A DNA stretch of 64,000 nucleotides from Andeanibacterium sp035497315 (GCA_035497315.1 DATJDU010000070.1:42733-106732), one strand, 5' to 3'; positions 1-8,738 are shown, counted from the first letter of the stretch. A program made the numbers and translations. Notes: a model not told the origin generated them from the letters alone.

Positions 1-128
1 TTCAGGTGACAGGTCAGGAAATTCGTAACGAATGCAATGTTCCGATACCGTAATTAACCAATTCCCAACCCGCACTTAGGCCTCGCCAGCATCGACAGGG
101 CACGCACTTTGCCATAATCGCGAATACC

Positions 129-1172
129 ATGTTTTTCCGCCTGATCCGCCCCGTTCTGTTCGCATTCGACCCTGAGACAGCGCATGGGCTTGCCTTGTCC
201 GCGTTGAAAATTCTGCCGCATGGCGCACCGCCTGCGCCCGAAGGTCCGCTGGCGACGAATGTCGCGGGAATCACCTTTCCCAATCCGCTTGGCATGGCTG
301 CGGGCTTCGACAAGGATGGCGAGGTGCCCGATGCCCTGTTGGGGCTGGGCTTCGGTTTTGCGGAAGTCGGCTCCATCACGCCCTTGCCGCAGGACGGCAA
401 CCCCAGGCCCCGCCTGTTCCGCCTGGCCGAGGATCGCGCGGTCATCAACCGCATGGGCTTCAACAACAGGGGTGCCGAAAACGCGCATGAACGGCTGTCC
501 GCCCGCGCGGATCGCAGTGGCGTGCTGGGCATCAATATCGGCGCCAACAAGGATTCGGCGGACCGCATTTCCGATTATGGCGTGATGGCCCGGGTCATGG
601 CCCCGCTGGCGACCTATCTGGCGGTGAATGTTTCCAGCCCCAATACGCCGGGCCTGCGCGCGCTGCAGGACGAATCGGCACTTGCCGAACTGCTGGACGC
701 GGTGCTCGACGGGGCAAGCGAATCCTGCCACGGCAAGCCGCCGCCCGTCTTCCTGAAGGTCGCGCCCGATCTGGAACCGGCCGATGTGGATGCCATTGCC
801 CGTATCGCGATCGAGAAGAAGCTGGGCGCGCTGATCGTTTCCAACACCACTATTTCGCGCCCGCCACTCAAATCGCGCCACGCGGGCGAGACGGGCGGAC
901 TATCCGGCGCGCCCTTGCGCGATCTTGCCCAGCAGCGCCTGCGCGATTTCCGCAAGGCCACCGGCGCCGCCGTTCCGCTGGTGGGCGTGGGCGGCATCGC
1001 CAATGCGGCGGACGCCTGGGCGCGGATCAGGGCCGGGGCCAGCCTGGTGCAGCTCTATTCCGCCATGGTCTATGAAGGGCCCGGCATCGCCCGCAGGATC
1101 ACGCGCGGAATCGAAGCCCTGATGCGGCGCGACGGCTTCTCATCGATTGAAGAAGCGGTGGGGAGCGAATAG
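129..1172 (+). CDS. pyrD: Quinone-dependent dihydroorotate dehydrogenase (class 2)
   Basis: The 347-residue product matches class 2 dihydroorotate dehydrogenase in length and layout. This FMN enzyme oxidises dihydroorotate to orotate in pyrimidine synthesis and passes electrons to the membrane quinone pool. The N-terminal amphipathic helix (FFRLIRPVLFAFDPE), which docks class 2 enzymes on the membrane, is present. The segment NVSSPNTPGLR carries the catalytic serine environment, and VSNTT and GVGGI are FMN-phosphate motifs. No strong Shine-Dalgarno precedes the ATG, but the protein start matches the family. A 9-base gap separates it from ggt, suggesting co-transcription. The identification is secure. 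Confidence 0.96.
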   Translation: MFFRLIRPVLFAFDPETAHGLALSALKILPHGAPPAPEGPLATNVAGITFPNPLGMAAGFDKDGEVPDALLGLGFGFAEVGSITPLPQDGNPRPRLFRLAEDRAVINRMGFNNRGAENAHERLSARADRSGVLGINIGANKDSADRISDYGVMARVMAPLATYLAVNVSSPNTPGLRALQDESALAELLDAVLDGASESCHGKPPPVFLKVAPDLEPADVDAIARIAIEKKLGALIVSNTTISRPPLKSRHAGETGGLSGAPLRDLAQQRLRDFRKATGAAVPLVGVGGIANAADAWARIRAGASLVQLYSAMVYEGPGIARRITRGIEALMRRDGFSSIEEAVGSE

Positions 1173-1181
1173 GCTGGTTCC

Positions 1182-2903
1182 ATGCTGAAACGCTTTACCG
1201 CAGCCGCCCTCCTTCCCTTCGCCCTGTGGGCCTGCACCGGAGATGACGGTGCGGCACTGGCCAGCACCCCGGCTCCACCGGCAACAGGCCTGGTCAGCGC
1301 AGCCGATCCGCGCGCGGCCGAAGCCGGGGCACAGATGCTGCGCAAGGGCGGCAGCGCAGCCGATGCGGCCGTCGCCACCATGCTGGCACTGACCGTGGTG
1401 GAACCGCAAAGCTCCGGCATAGGCGGCGGCGGTTTCATGGTTCTGGGCGATGCGGCGGGTGGGCTCGAAACGCTCGACGGCCGCGAAACCGCGCCGATGG
1501 CCGCCGGGCCGGACTGGTTCCTCGACCCGGCCGGCAAGCCGCGCCCCTTCATGGAAGCCGTGATGTCGGGCCTCAGCGTGGGTGTTCCGGGCAATGTCCG
1601 GCTCGTGGCCGAGGCTCACGAGCGGCACGGAAAACTGCCATGGAAATCCCTGTTCGATCCCGCCATCGCCCTGGCGCGCGACGGGTTTGCAATCAGCGAA
1701 CGGCTGCACGAATTCCTCGGCAATGCGAAGAACCGCGCCGCCGCCCGGCCCGAGGGCAAGGCCCTGTTCTATGATGCGGCGGGCGAACCGCTGCCGGCAG
1801 GCACACTGGTGAAGAACCCCGAACTGGCCAGAACGCTGGAGCAGATCGCCAGCGAAGGGCCCGATGCCTTCTATACAGGCGACAATGCCATCGCCATCGC
1901 GGTGGAAACCGCCGCCGCCACCCCCCATGCCCGGGGGATGGTGACGGGCGATGTCGAGAATTACGCCGCGCGCGAACGCACGCCCGTCTGCGGCACTTAT
2001 CGCAGCTACCGGATCTGCGGCATGGGCCCGCCTTCCTCGGGTGCGACCACGGTGCTGGCGATCCTCAAGCAACTCGAACGCTTCGACCTGCATGCGCTGG
2101 GCAAGGATTCGCCCGTCGCCTGGCACCTGTTCGCCGAATCGCAGCGCCTCGCCTTTGCCGACCGGGAACTTTACCTGGGCGATGACGATTTCGTGCCGGT
2201 GCCGGTGAAGGGCCTGGTGGACGATGCCTATCTGGCAGGCCGCAGCGCATTGATCTCGGCTGACGGCACCATGGCCACCGTTAGCGCTGGCACGCCGCCA
2301 GCCGGCGGCGCGCAGCTGGGCTGGGCCGATGGCGACGAGCCGGAGGAACATGGCACCTCCCATTTCGTGGCTGTGGATCGCTGGGGCGATGCGGTGAGCT
2401 ATACTTCCACGATCGAGGGCTCGTTCGGTTCGGGCCTGATGGTGGGGGGTTATTACCTCAACAACGAACTCACCGACTTCAGCTTCTCGCCGGAAAAGGA
2501 CGGGCGGCCGGTGGCCAATCGCGTGCAACCGGGCAAGCGCCCGCGCAGTTCCATGGCGCCGACCCTGGTCTATGACGCGGACGGCAGGCTGGTGCTGGCC
2601 GTGGGCGCAGCCGGCGGCTCGACCATTCCGGTGCAGGTAGCCAAGGCGCTGATCGGCTGGATCGATTGGGGCCTTTCGGCGCAGGATGCGATTGCCCAGC
2701 CGATGCTCTATTCGCCAGGCGACACGATGTTCATCGAACCGGGCACCGCGCTGGAAGCCATGAAGCCCGCGCTGGAAGCGCTGGGACACAAGGCAATCGT
2801 CGCCCGTCCGCTGCCGCTCAAGGCCAATGCGGCCGAGTGGACCGCCACCGGCTGGACCGGCGCCGCCGATCCGCGCAGCGAAGGGGCGGCCGTCCGCGAA
2901 TAG
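1182..2903 (+). CDS. ggt: Gamma-glutamyltransferase, predicted lipoprotein precursor
   Basis: The 573-residue protein is a gamma-glutamyltranspeptidase, which cleaves or transfers the gamma-glutamyl group of glutathione and related peptides outside the cytoplasm. Family members self-cleave before a threonine that becomes the nucleophile of the small subunit. Here that is Thr392 in the HGTSHF motif, giving subunits of about 391 and 182 residues. The GSGLMVGGYYLNNELTDF segment and a late GGSTIP substrate loop also fit. The N-terminus ends in LPFALWAC, a lipobox-like site with Cys18, so membrane anchoring is likely although Trp at -2 is unusual. It probably shares a transcript with pyrD. Confidence 0.94.
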   Translation: MLKRFTAAALLPFALWACTGDDGAALASTPAPPATGLVSAADPRAAEAGAQMLRKGGSAADAAVATMLALTVVEPQSSGIGGGGFMVLGDAAGGLETLDGRETAPMAAGPDWFLDPAGKPRPFMEAVMSGLSVGVPGNVRLVAEAHERHGKLPWKSLFDPAIALARDGFAISERLHEFLGNAKNRAAARPEGKALFYDAAGEPLPAGTLVKNPELARTLEQIASEGPDAFYTGDNAIAIAVETAAATPHARGMVTGDVENYAARERTPVCGTYRSYRICGMGPPSSGATTVLAILKQLERFDLHALGKDSPVAWHLFAESQRLAFADRELYLGDDDFVPVPVKGLVDDAYLAGRSALISADGTMATVSAGTPPAGGAQLGWADGDEPEEHGTSHFVAVDRWGDAVSYTSTIEGSFGSGLMVGGYYLNNELTDFSFSPEKDGRPVANRVQPGKRPRSSMAPTLVYDADGRLVLAVGAAGGSTIPVQVAKALIGWIDWGLSAQDAIAQPMLYSPGDTMFIEPGTALEAMKPALEALGHKAIVARPLPLKANAAEWTATGWTGAADPRSEGAAVRE

Positions 2904-2995
2904 AGCCGCGCCTGCCGCTTGCCGCCCGCCGAAACCCGGCTTAAACCACCCGAAAAGGGCGCTGGAAGGGATACCGGGCGCGAGGGGATTTGCCG

Positions 2996-4822
2996 ATGAA
3001 GCTTTCCGATTTCGGATCGGCCAACAATCTGGTCACCCTGTTCCTGCAGCGGGCGGACGAGTTGGGCGATCAGCCGTTCCTGTGGGCCAAGCAAGGCGAC
3101 GGCTGGCATTCGCAAAGCTGGGCCGAAGTGGCCCGGGCGATATGCCTGCTGGCCGAGAATCTGCGCAAGCTGGGCCTCAGGGAAGGGGACCGGGTGGCGC
3201 TCGTCTCCGAAAACCGGCCCGAATGGTGCATTGCCGATCTGGCGATCATGGCCGCGGGCTGCATCACCGTGCCGGCCTACACCACCAATACGGAGCGCGA
3301 CCACCAGCATGTGCTGGACAATTCCGGCGCGCGGGTAGTGATCGTTTCCAACGAGAAACTCGCCAAGCCGCTGCTTCCGGCAGTGATGACTTCGGGCATT
3401 GCCGAACATGTGATCGGGATCGAGAATCTCAACCGCCACCAATCCGGCACTTTCGACTTCCACAGCTGGAGCGAGATGCTGGCGGGCGATGCCGATGCCG
3501 CCCGCGCTGCCGTGGAACGGCGGATCGCCGGGATCGGGCGCGATGTGACCGCGTGCATCATCTACACCAGCGGCACGGGCGGCGCCCCGCGCGGGGTTAT
3601 GCTCCATCACGGGGCGATCCTGTGCAATATCGATGGCGCGGCGGATCTGCTGGTGGAGGATTTCGGCTGGGGCGAGGAGATATTCCTCTCCTTCCTGCCG
3701 CTGTCCCACGCCTATGAACATACTGGCGGCCAGTTCCTGCCCATCGGGCTGGGCGCGCAGATCTATTACGCCGAAGGACTCGACAAGCTGGCCAGCAATA
3801 TCGAGGAAGTGCGCCCCACCATCATGGTGGTGGTGCCGCGCCTGTTCGAAGTGTTGCGCACCCGCATCATGAAGCAGGTGGAAAAGCAGGGCCGCGTGGC
3901 GAATTATCTGATGGATCGCGCGCTGCGGATCGGCGAACTGGCCTTCACCGGGCGTAAGCGGCTGCGCGATGCGCCGATGAACCTGATCCTGGAAAAGACC
4001 CTGCGCCCCAAGATTCGCGAGCGTTTCGGCGGACGCATGAAGGCGCTGGTTTCGGGCGGGGCGCCGCTCAACCCCGATGTCGGCACCTTCTTCAAATCCA
4101 TGGGCCTCACCATGCTGCAAGGCTACGGCCAGACAGAGGCTGCCCCGGTGGTGAGCTGTAACCGCCCCAAGGTCGGCCTGAAGATGGACACGGTCGGCCC
4201 GCCGATGAAGGGCGTGGAAGTCAGGATCGCCGAAGATGGCGAAATTCTGGTGCGCGGTGAGCTGGTGATGCAGGGCTATTGGCAGAACCCGGCCGAAACC
4301 GCCCGGGCGCTGCAGCCGGACCCGGCCGAGCCGGACAAGGGCGTGTGGCTGCATACGGGCGATATCGGCCACCTCGACGCGCAGGGCCGCATCGTCATCA
4401 CCGACCGCAAGAAGGACATGATCGTCAACGACAAGGGCGACAATGTCGCGCCCCAGAAGATCGAAGGGATGCTGACGCTCCAGCCGGAAATCGCCCAGGC
4501 GATGGTGGCGGGCGACAAGCGGCCCTACATCGTCGGCCTGATCGTGCCCGATGCCGAATGGGCGCTGGAATGGGCGCGCGCCAATGGTGAGAAGTTCGAC
4601 ATGGGTGCGCTGCAGGAACTGCCCGCTTTCAAGAGCGCGATCCGCGCTGCGGTGGACCGGGTGAACAAGGATATCTCCGTAGTGGAGAAAGTACGGCAAT
4701 TCGCCTTTGCGGATGAGGCCTTCGCCATCGAGAATGGGGAGATGACCCCCAGCCTCAAGATTCGCCGCCACATGATCAGGGCCCGCTACGGCGATCGGCT
4801 GGACGCTTTGTATAAGGCTTGA
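2996..4822 (+). CDS. AMP-dependent long-chain acyl-CoA synthetase
   Basis: This 608-residue adenylate-forming enzyme activates a carboxylic acid, most likely a long-chain fatty acid, to its CoA thioester. The P-loop reads YTSGTGGAPRGV, where the usual second Thr is Gly and the usual Lys is Arg. Later motifs are GYGQTEAAP (A5), LHTGDIG (A7) and DRKKDMIVNDKGDN (A8). Length and the LSFLPLSHAYEH segment suit the large acyl-CoA synthetase group. I chose the ATG at 2996 over an in-frame TTG at 2990 because GAGGGG at 2982-2987 is well spaced only for the ATG. The exact substrate cannot be read from sequence. Confidence 0.9.
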   Translation: MKLSDFGSANNLVTLFLQRADELGDQPFLWAKQGDGWHSQSWAEVARAICLLAENLRKLGLREGDRVALVSENRPEWCIADLAIMAAGCITVPAYTTNTERDHQHVLDNSGARVVIVSNEKLAKPLLPAVMTSGIAEHVIGIENLNRHQSGTFDFHSWSEMLAGDADAARAAVERRIAGIGRDVTACIIYTSGTGGAPRGVMLHHGAILCNIDGAADLLVEDFGWGEEIFLSFLPLSHAYEHTGGQFLPIGLGAQIYYAEGLDKLASNIEEVRPTIMVVVPRLFEVLRTRIMKQVEKQGRVANYLMDRALRIGELAFTGRKRLRDAPMNLILEKTLRPKIRERFGGRMKALVSGGAPLNPDVGTFFKSMGLTMLQGYGQTEAAPVVSCNRPKVGLKMDTVGPPMKGVEVRIAEDGEILVRGELVMQGYWQNPAETARALQPDPAEPDKGVWLHTGDIGHLDAQGRIVITDRKKDMIVNDKGDNVAPQKIEGMLTLQPEIAQAMVAGDKRPYIVGLIVPDAEWALEWARANGEKFDMGALQELPAFKSAIRAAVDRVNKDISVVEKVRQFAFADEAFAIENGEMTPSLKIRRHMIRARYGDRLDALYKA

Positions 4823-4863
4823 GGATTATAGCCGCTCCTCTGAAGAGGAGGGAGCAAGTTCTC

Positions 4864-5373
4864 TCAAGCCGCGAAGCGATTCCCGAGTTCCAGCCGGATC
4901 GCACCAAGCTGGCTCTTGAGGATAATGCAGGAATGTTCCAGCTCTTGCAGGAAGGCCTCCGCCTCGTTGCGGCTCACTGCCCAGCGGCCGCGCACCGCGC
5001 CATTGCCGCGATAGGAAATCATGTCGAACAGGGCATACCAATTGCCCGCCCGGTCCACCGTTTCGGTGACTACGCCCGAGGCAAGCAGGTCGCGCCGCGA
5101 TTCGAGGCTTTGCCACGCGGCAAGCACCGGGCCGGCATCCCTTGCCTCGGTATTCTCTCCCAGCATATCGACCAGCCGCGATGCCTCCAGCGTGCGCTGC
5201 ACGGCAACTGGATAGAGATTGACGCGGTATCCCGCCTCGCGGGCCAGTTCCAGCAGGGTGCCGATCAGCACTTCACCCTGCGCGAACAGGTCGAGGCATT
5301 CGGCGCGCCACGCCTCCAATTCCGCGCGGGCGAGATCATGGGGCGAAAGCTGATCGAAGTCCTGCGCGCTCAT
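4864..5373 (-). CDS. Unrecognised protein, second gene of a two-gene unit
   Basis: I do not recognise this 169-residue protein. It is soluble, largely alpha-helical by composition, with no signal peptide, membrane segment or obvious catalytic motif. A central stretch contains aromatic and glycine residues (NWYALFDMISYRGNGAVRG). I start it at the ATG at 5373, which leaves a 16-base gap after the upstream gene. An in-frame start at 5412 would overlap that gene by 23 bases. It converges on the acyl-CoA synthetase with about 41 bases between stops, where CTCCTCT-GA-AGAGGAG could form a short hairpin. Genuine coding is supported by its tight pairing with the gene at 5390-5911. Confidence 0.7.
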   Translation of the reverse strand: MSAQDFDQLSPHDLARAELEAWRAECLDLFAQGEVLIGTLLELAREAGYRVNLYPVAVQRTLEASRLVDMLGENTEARDAGPVLAAWQSLESRRDLLASGVVTETVDRAGNWYALFDMISYRGNGAVRGRWAVSRNEAEAFLQELEHSCIILKSQLGAIRLELGNRFAA

Positions 5374-5389
5374 CGCATTTACGCCCCGC

Positions 5390-5911
5390 TCAGGCTGCTT
5401 CGGCTTCGACAAATTCGGGATAGAAGATTGGTGCGCGGGCCGACCAGCCCGGGGCCGTCGCCGCCGCCTCGCTGAGCGACTGGAGCAGCAGCTTGCGCCG
5501 TTCGGGGCGAATCTGCGGCAGTGCGGATGCGCCGCAGAAAGCAGCCGGCAACCAGGGGCGCACGTCGGCGCCCAGCAGACGTTCGTAAAGGAAGCGGAAG
5601 GGCGAAAAGCCGTTCAGCCGTTCCTGCGCCAGATCGAAGGCAGCCACGCGCAGCAGCTTGCCCATGTAATCCTCGATCCCGTCGAACGAAATCTCGTCGG
5701 GCGTGATGCCCTTGAGGCCTTTCAGGTCCTGATAAACCAAATATTGGCGGCGGATCGAGGCGAGTTCTTCCGCATCGCGCGCCCACAGCTTGAAGGCATC
5801 GGCGCGGCCCAGCCCCACATCGAGGCTGCGCTTGATATAGCGCTGCTCACAGGGAGCGAAGCTGGCGAATTCGCGCAGTTCCGCAATCGTCAGCGATCGG
5901 GCGTCGTGCAT
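5390..5911 (-). CDS. Unrecognised protein, first gene of a two-gene unit
   Basis: This 173-residue protein is not one I can assign. It is soluble and helix-rich, begins MHDARSLTIAELREFASF, and shows no transmembrane or secretion signal. A GIEDYMGKLLRVAAFDLA segment in the middle looks like an amphipathic helix. The ATG at 5911 is preceded by GGGGGA with good spacing, so I prefer it to the upstream in-frame ATG at 5968. It is followed within 16 bases by the gene ending at 4864, and the two are probably one operon. An exact DnaA-box sequence lies upstream at 5991-5999. Confidence 0.72.
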   Translation of the reverse strand: MHDARSLTIAELREFASFAPCEQRYIKRSLDVGLGRADAFKLWARDAEELASIRRQYLVYQDLKGLKGITPDEISFDGIEDYMGKLLRVAAFDLAQERLNGFSPFRFLYERLLGADVRPWLPAAFCGASALPQIRPERRKLLLQSLSEAAATAPGWSARAPIFYPEFVEAEAA

Positions 5912-5990
5912 GTCGTGTCCCCCAGGCCCGTCCTGATCGGCCTGTGGAACGGGACATGCGCGCCCCATGGTTAGTATCCGGTAAACCGCT

Positions 5991-5999
5991 TGTGGATAA
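5991..5999 (-). promoter_or_regulatory. Exact DnaA-box sequence between thiSG and the unknown pair
   Basis: TGTGGATAA, the reverse complement of the DnaA consensus TTATCCACA, lies in the 142-base gap before the gene starting at 5911. It is intergenic and about 22 kb from the proposed origin. A single box can regulate a promoter or titrate DnaA, or it can be chance. Confidence 0.4.
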
Positions 6000-6053
6000 T
6001 TTGAGTGGGCCGGGCGCGGCTCGCCGAGAGCGGATGGAATTTGTCCCCGACGC

Positions 6054-7034
6054 CTAGATCAGCCCCGCCAGCGGGCTGGAAGGATCGGCATATTTGCGCG
6101 TGCCCATGCGCCCGGCCAGATAGGCATCGCGCCCGGCCTCCACCGCCAGCTTCATCGCACGCGCCATGCGCAGCGGGTCCTTCGCTTCGGCAATGGCAGT
6201 GTTCATCAGCACACCGTCGCAGCCCAGTTCCATCGCCACGGCAGCATCGGAAGCCGTCCCAACACCGGCATCGACCAGCACCGGAACGCTGGCGCCTTCC
6301 ACGATCAGGCGGATCGTCACCCGGTTCTGGATGCCCAGCCCCGATCCGATCGGCGCGCCTAGCGGCATCACCGCCACTGCGCCCGCTTCTTCCAGCTGCT
6401 TGGCGGCAATCGGATCGTCGGTGCAATAGACCATCGGCTTGAAACCCTCATTGGCGAGGATTTCGGTGGCCTTCAGCGTTTCGCGCATATCGGGATAGAG
6501 TGTGCGGGCTTCCCCCAGCACTTCCAGCTTCACCAGTTCCCAGCCGCCCGCCTCGCGCGCAAGGCGCAGGGTGCGGATCGCCTCATCCGCCGTGAAACAG
6601 CCGGCGGTATTGGGCAGATAGGTGATCTTCTTGGGATCGATATAATCGGTCAGCATCGGGGCCGCAGGGTCCGACACATTGACGCGGCGCACCGCCACGG
6701 TGACGATTTCCGCCCCCGAAGCCTCCACCGCCGCCGCATTCTGGGCGAAATCCTTGTATTTCCCGGTGCCCACGATCAGCCGCGAGCGGAAAGTGTGGCC
6801 TGCCACGGTCCAGGTGTCGGCATGATCGCCGCCGCCTACGAAATGCACGATCTCCAGCACGTCGCCATCGGCCAGCGGCGTTTCGCCATGGGCCGAACGC
6901 GGTGCGATGGCGCCATTGCGCTCCACCGCGACTTTCTCGGGCTTGAGGCCCAGTTCGGCAACGAGTTCGGCGATAGTCGCGGCGCCGCTGCGCCGAAGCT
7001 CGCCATTGACGGTAAGGGAAATCTGGTCAGCCAT
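6054..7034 (-). CDS. thiG: ThiS-ThiG fusion: sulfur carrier plus thiazole synthase
   Basis: The 326-residue product fuses ThiS (residues about 1-68) to ThiG. The ThiS part has the beta-grasp pattern (ISLTVNGELRR ... GDVLEIVHFVGGG) and ends in the Gly-Gly that is normally the free C-terminus receiving sulfur. Here the chain continues directly into ThiG (TFRSRLIVGTGKY), which makes the thiazole phosphate moiety of thiamine. ThiG features include ELVKLEVLG, with the Schiff-base lysine candidate, and phosphate-site segments PIGSGLGIQN and VLVDAGVGTASDA. Fusions of this kind are known in alphaproteobacteria. No thiC, thiF, thiO or thiE is adjacent, so other pathway genes must lie elsewhere. Confidence 0.94.
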   Translation of the reverse strand: MADQISLTVNGELRRSGAATIAELVAELGLKPEKVAVERNGAIAPRSAHGETPLADGDVLEIVHFVGGGDHADTWTVAGHTFRSRLIVGTGKYKDFAQNAAAVEASGAEIVTVAVRRVNVSDPAAPMLTDYIDPKKITYLPNTAGCFTADEAIRTLRLAREAGGWELVKLEVLGEARTLYPDMRETLKATEILANEGFKPMVYCTDDPIAAKQLEEAGAVAVMPLGAPIGSGLGIQNRVTIRLIVEGASVPVLVDAGVGTASDAAVAMELGCDGVLMNTAIAEAKDPLRMARAMKLAVEAGRDAYLAGRMGTRKYADPSSPLAGLI

Positions 7035-7109
7035 GCCGGGCCAGATAGCGCCTGAGGGAGCAAGGTTACAGGGCTAAGTGGTATTTTTGGTGAGAAGAGC
7101 CGCGCGTGT

Positions 7110-7134
7110 CCTTCGACAGGCTCGGGACGAACGG
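7110..7134. repeat. Possible REP-type intergenic repeat half
   Basis: The stretch CCTTCGACAGGCTCGGGACG and the following AACGG resemble one arm of an abundant intergenic repeat of sphingomonad and other alphaproteobacterial genomes (CTTCGACAAGCTCAGG-type). It lies in the 169-base gap between thiSG and the merC-like gene. Only one arm is evident, and no second full copy was seen in this window. Confidence 0.35.
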
Positions 7135-7203
7135 AGGAAGGTAGATAGGCGCGAAAGCTTGTATCGAATTTCAGTTCAGGCCGAGCTGCAATTCAATGCA
7201 AGC

Positions 7204-7569
7204 TCAGTGCTTGTGGCGCAGGTTCAGGAAATGCGCGATCGCCACCAGGCTTACGCCGATGATCGTCAGCACTGCTTCTTCCGTGCCATGCGGCACGGCA
7301 AGCGCCCCGCCCATGAAGGACAGGCCCGTCATTGCCACCACAAAGGGCAGAGCCCGGCGGTGGCGGACAGCGCCGAGGCCGATGGCAACGGCAGCGATCA
7401 ATGCCGCAATGGCAAGGCCCACGCGGTGGATTGCCGGATTGAGCAGGATACCCCCGCCCATGCCGAGCGCAGCCACGATGACGATGCCGGAAACGCAATG
7501 CAGCGCGCACAGCCCCGAAAGGAGCATTCCTGCCCGGTCGAGGCGGCTGCGATTCGATGGCGCTGGCAT
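7204..7569 (-). CDS. MerC-domain small membrane protein
   Basis: This 121-residue protein has about four hydrophobic segments. Near the start is the pattern LLSGLCALHCVSGIV, the Cys-containing first helix typical of MerC-domain proteins, first known as mercury transporters. No mer operon genes are nearby, so a mercury role should not be assumed. Chromosomal MerC-domain genes often accompany zinc-homeostasis genes. The ATG at 7569 is chosen because upstream residues are not hydrophobic. The C-terminus is His-rich (HFLNLRHKH). It is divergent from ctaA, and a repeated TGTAAC element lies at 7582-7598. Confidence 0.8.
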   Translation of the reverse strand: MPAPSNRSRLDRAGMLLSGLCALHCVSGIVIVAALGMGGGILLNPAIHRVGLAIAALIAAVAIGLGAVRHRRALPFVVAMTGLSFMGGALAVPHGTEEAVLTIIGVSLVAIAHFLNLRHKH

Positions 7570-7581
7570 GGGGGCCCATGT

Positions 7582-7598
7582 ATGTAACGATGTAACAT
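7582..7598. promoter_or_regulatory. Zur-like imperfect palindrome in the merC/ctaA divergent gap
   Basis: ATGTAACGATGTAACAT is an imperfect palindrome and also a direct repeat of TGTAAC. It sits about 13 bases upstream of the merC-like start. Fur-family zinc repressors (Zur) bind AT-rich palindromes of the general form TGTTAT-N-ATAACA, so this is a plausible but unproven Zur operator. Confidence 0.35.
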
Positions 7599-7673
7599 TG
7601 CGCAAGGCCTTTGCGCCCGGGCATTCCACCCAGCCCCTTGCGCTTTGGCACCATGCGGCGCAGAGGGCGGCGC

Positions 7674-8738
7674 ATGGTTACCGCGATGCCCGTTGAGTCT
7701 GGCCGGAGCGCGGCCGTAGGTGGCACTTTCCGCCCCGTGGCCCTTGCCCGCTGGTTGTTGTTCGTCGCCTTTCTGGTCGTGCTGATGGTGATGGTCGGCG
7801 GGATCACCCGGCTGACCGAATCCGGCCTTTCGATAACTGAATGGAAGCCGGTCACCGGCGCCCTGCCTCCGCTGAACGAGGCGCAGTGGCAGGCCGAATT
7901 CGCCGCCTATCAGAGGATCGGCGAATATCAGCAGATCAACGGCCCGGCGGGCATGACGCTGGCGGATTACAAGTTCATCTATTTCTGGGAATGGTCGCAC
8001 CGCCTGCTTGGCCGGCTGATCGGGCTGGCCTTCGCGGTGCCGCTGGCCTGGTTCTGGCTGCGTCGCGCGATTCCGGCAGGCTACAAGCCGCGCCTCGTCG
8101 CGCTGCTGGCACTGGGCGGGCTGCAAGGGGTATTCGGCTGGTTCATGGTCAGTTCGGGGCTGAGCACCAGCGTGACCGATGTCAGCCATTTCTGGCTTTC
8201 GATCCATCTGCTCACCGCGCTGGTGACGCTGGCCGGGCTGGTATGGACCGCACTGGACCTTCAGGATCTCGCGAAATCGCCCTTTGCCCGGCCTGCGCGG
8301 CTGACCGGGATCGCTGCGATCGCAGGCGCGGTGCTGTTCGTGCAATTGCTGCTGGGCGCGTGGGTGGCCGGGCTCAACGCCGGGCTTGCATCCGATACCT
8401 GGCCCTTGATGCAGGGGCGGCTGTTTCCTGAAGTGGACTGGTCGAAGGGGGTGTTCTGGGCCTTCACCCACGAGCCCTTCCTGCTCCACTTCACTCATCG
8501 CTGGTGGGCGTGGGTGACGGTCGGCTTCCTGATCGTGCTGGCGCGCCGGTGCCGCCGGGCGGGCGACAGGCTGGCCTCCGTAGCGATCCATTCGGCCTTC
8601 GGCACGCAGGTGATCCTGGGGATCGCCACGGTGATGACCGGCGTCTCGCTGTGGGTGGCGGTATTGCACCAGTTGGTGGGCGCGCTGCTGGTGGCGGCGA
8701 CTGCCTGGGGCGCCCATTCCGCCGGGCGCAGGCCCTAA
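7674..8738 (+). CDS. ctaA: Haem A synthase (COX15/CtaA type 2)
   Basis: The 354-residue polytopic membrane protein oxidises the C8 methyl of haem O to a formyl group, giving haem A for cytochrome c oxidase. Eight hydrophobic segments fit the family. The haem-ligand histidines appear in EWSHRLLGR and SHFWLSIHLLTA in the N-terminal half, and in HFTHRWWAW and VAVLHQLVGA in the C-terminal half. The signature TRLTESGLSITEWKP is intact, and there is no CxxxxxxC pair in the first loop, as in the proteobacterial type. The ATG at 7674 follows GAGGG at 7663-7667. It is probably co-transcribed with cutA, which starts 9 bases later. Confidence 0.95.
   Translation: MVTAMPVESGRSAAVGGTFRPVALARWLLFVAFLVVLMVMVGGITRLTESGLSITEWKPVTGALPPLNEAQWQAEFAAYQRIGEYQQINGPAGMTLADYKFIYFWEWSHRLLGRLIGLAFAVPLAWFWLRRAIPAGYKPRLVALLALGGLQGVFGWFMVSSGLSTSVTDVSHFWLSIHLLTALVTLAGLVWTALDLQDLAKSPFARPARLTGIAAIAGAVLFVQLLLGAWVAGLNAGLASDTWPLMQGRLFPEVDWSKGVFWAFTHEPFLLHFTHRWWAWVTVGFLIVLARRCRRAGDRLASVAIHSAFGTQVILGIATVMTGVSLWVAVLHQLVGALLVAATAWGAHSAGRRP

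Noticed and set aside
1..128. Gene or element before pyrD
   Set aside because: Non-coding by inspection; a TTAACCA stretch recalls a CtrA half-site but a single half-site is weak evidence.
1140..2789. 549-residue open frame antisense to ggt
   Set aside because: High-GC codon bias opens long antisense frames; this one mirrors ggt and shows no family motif.
2708..4771. 687-residue frame antisense to the acyl-CoA synthetase
   Set aside because: His- and Arg-rich shadow of a well-supported gene, without homology signals.
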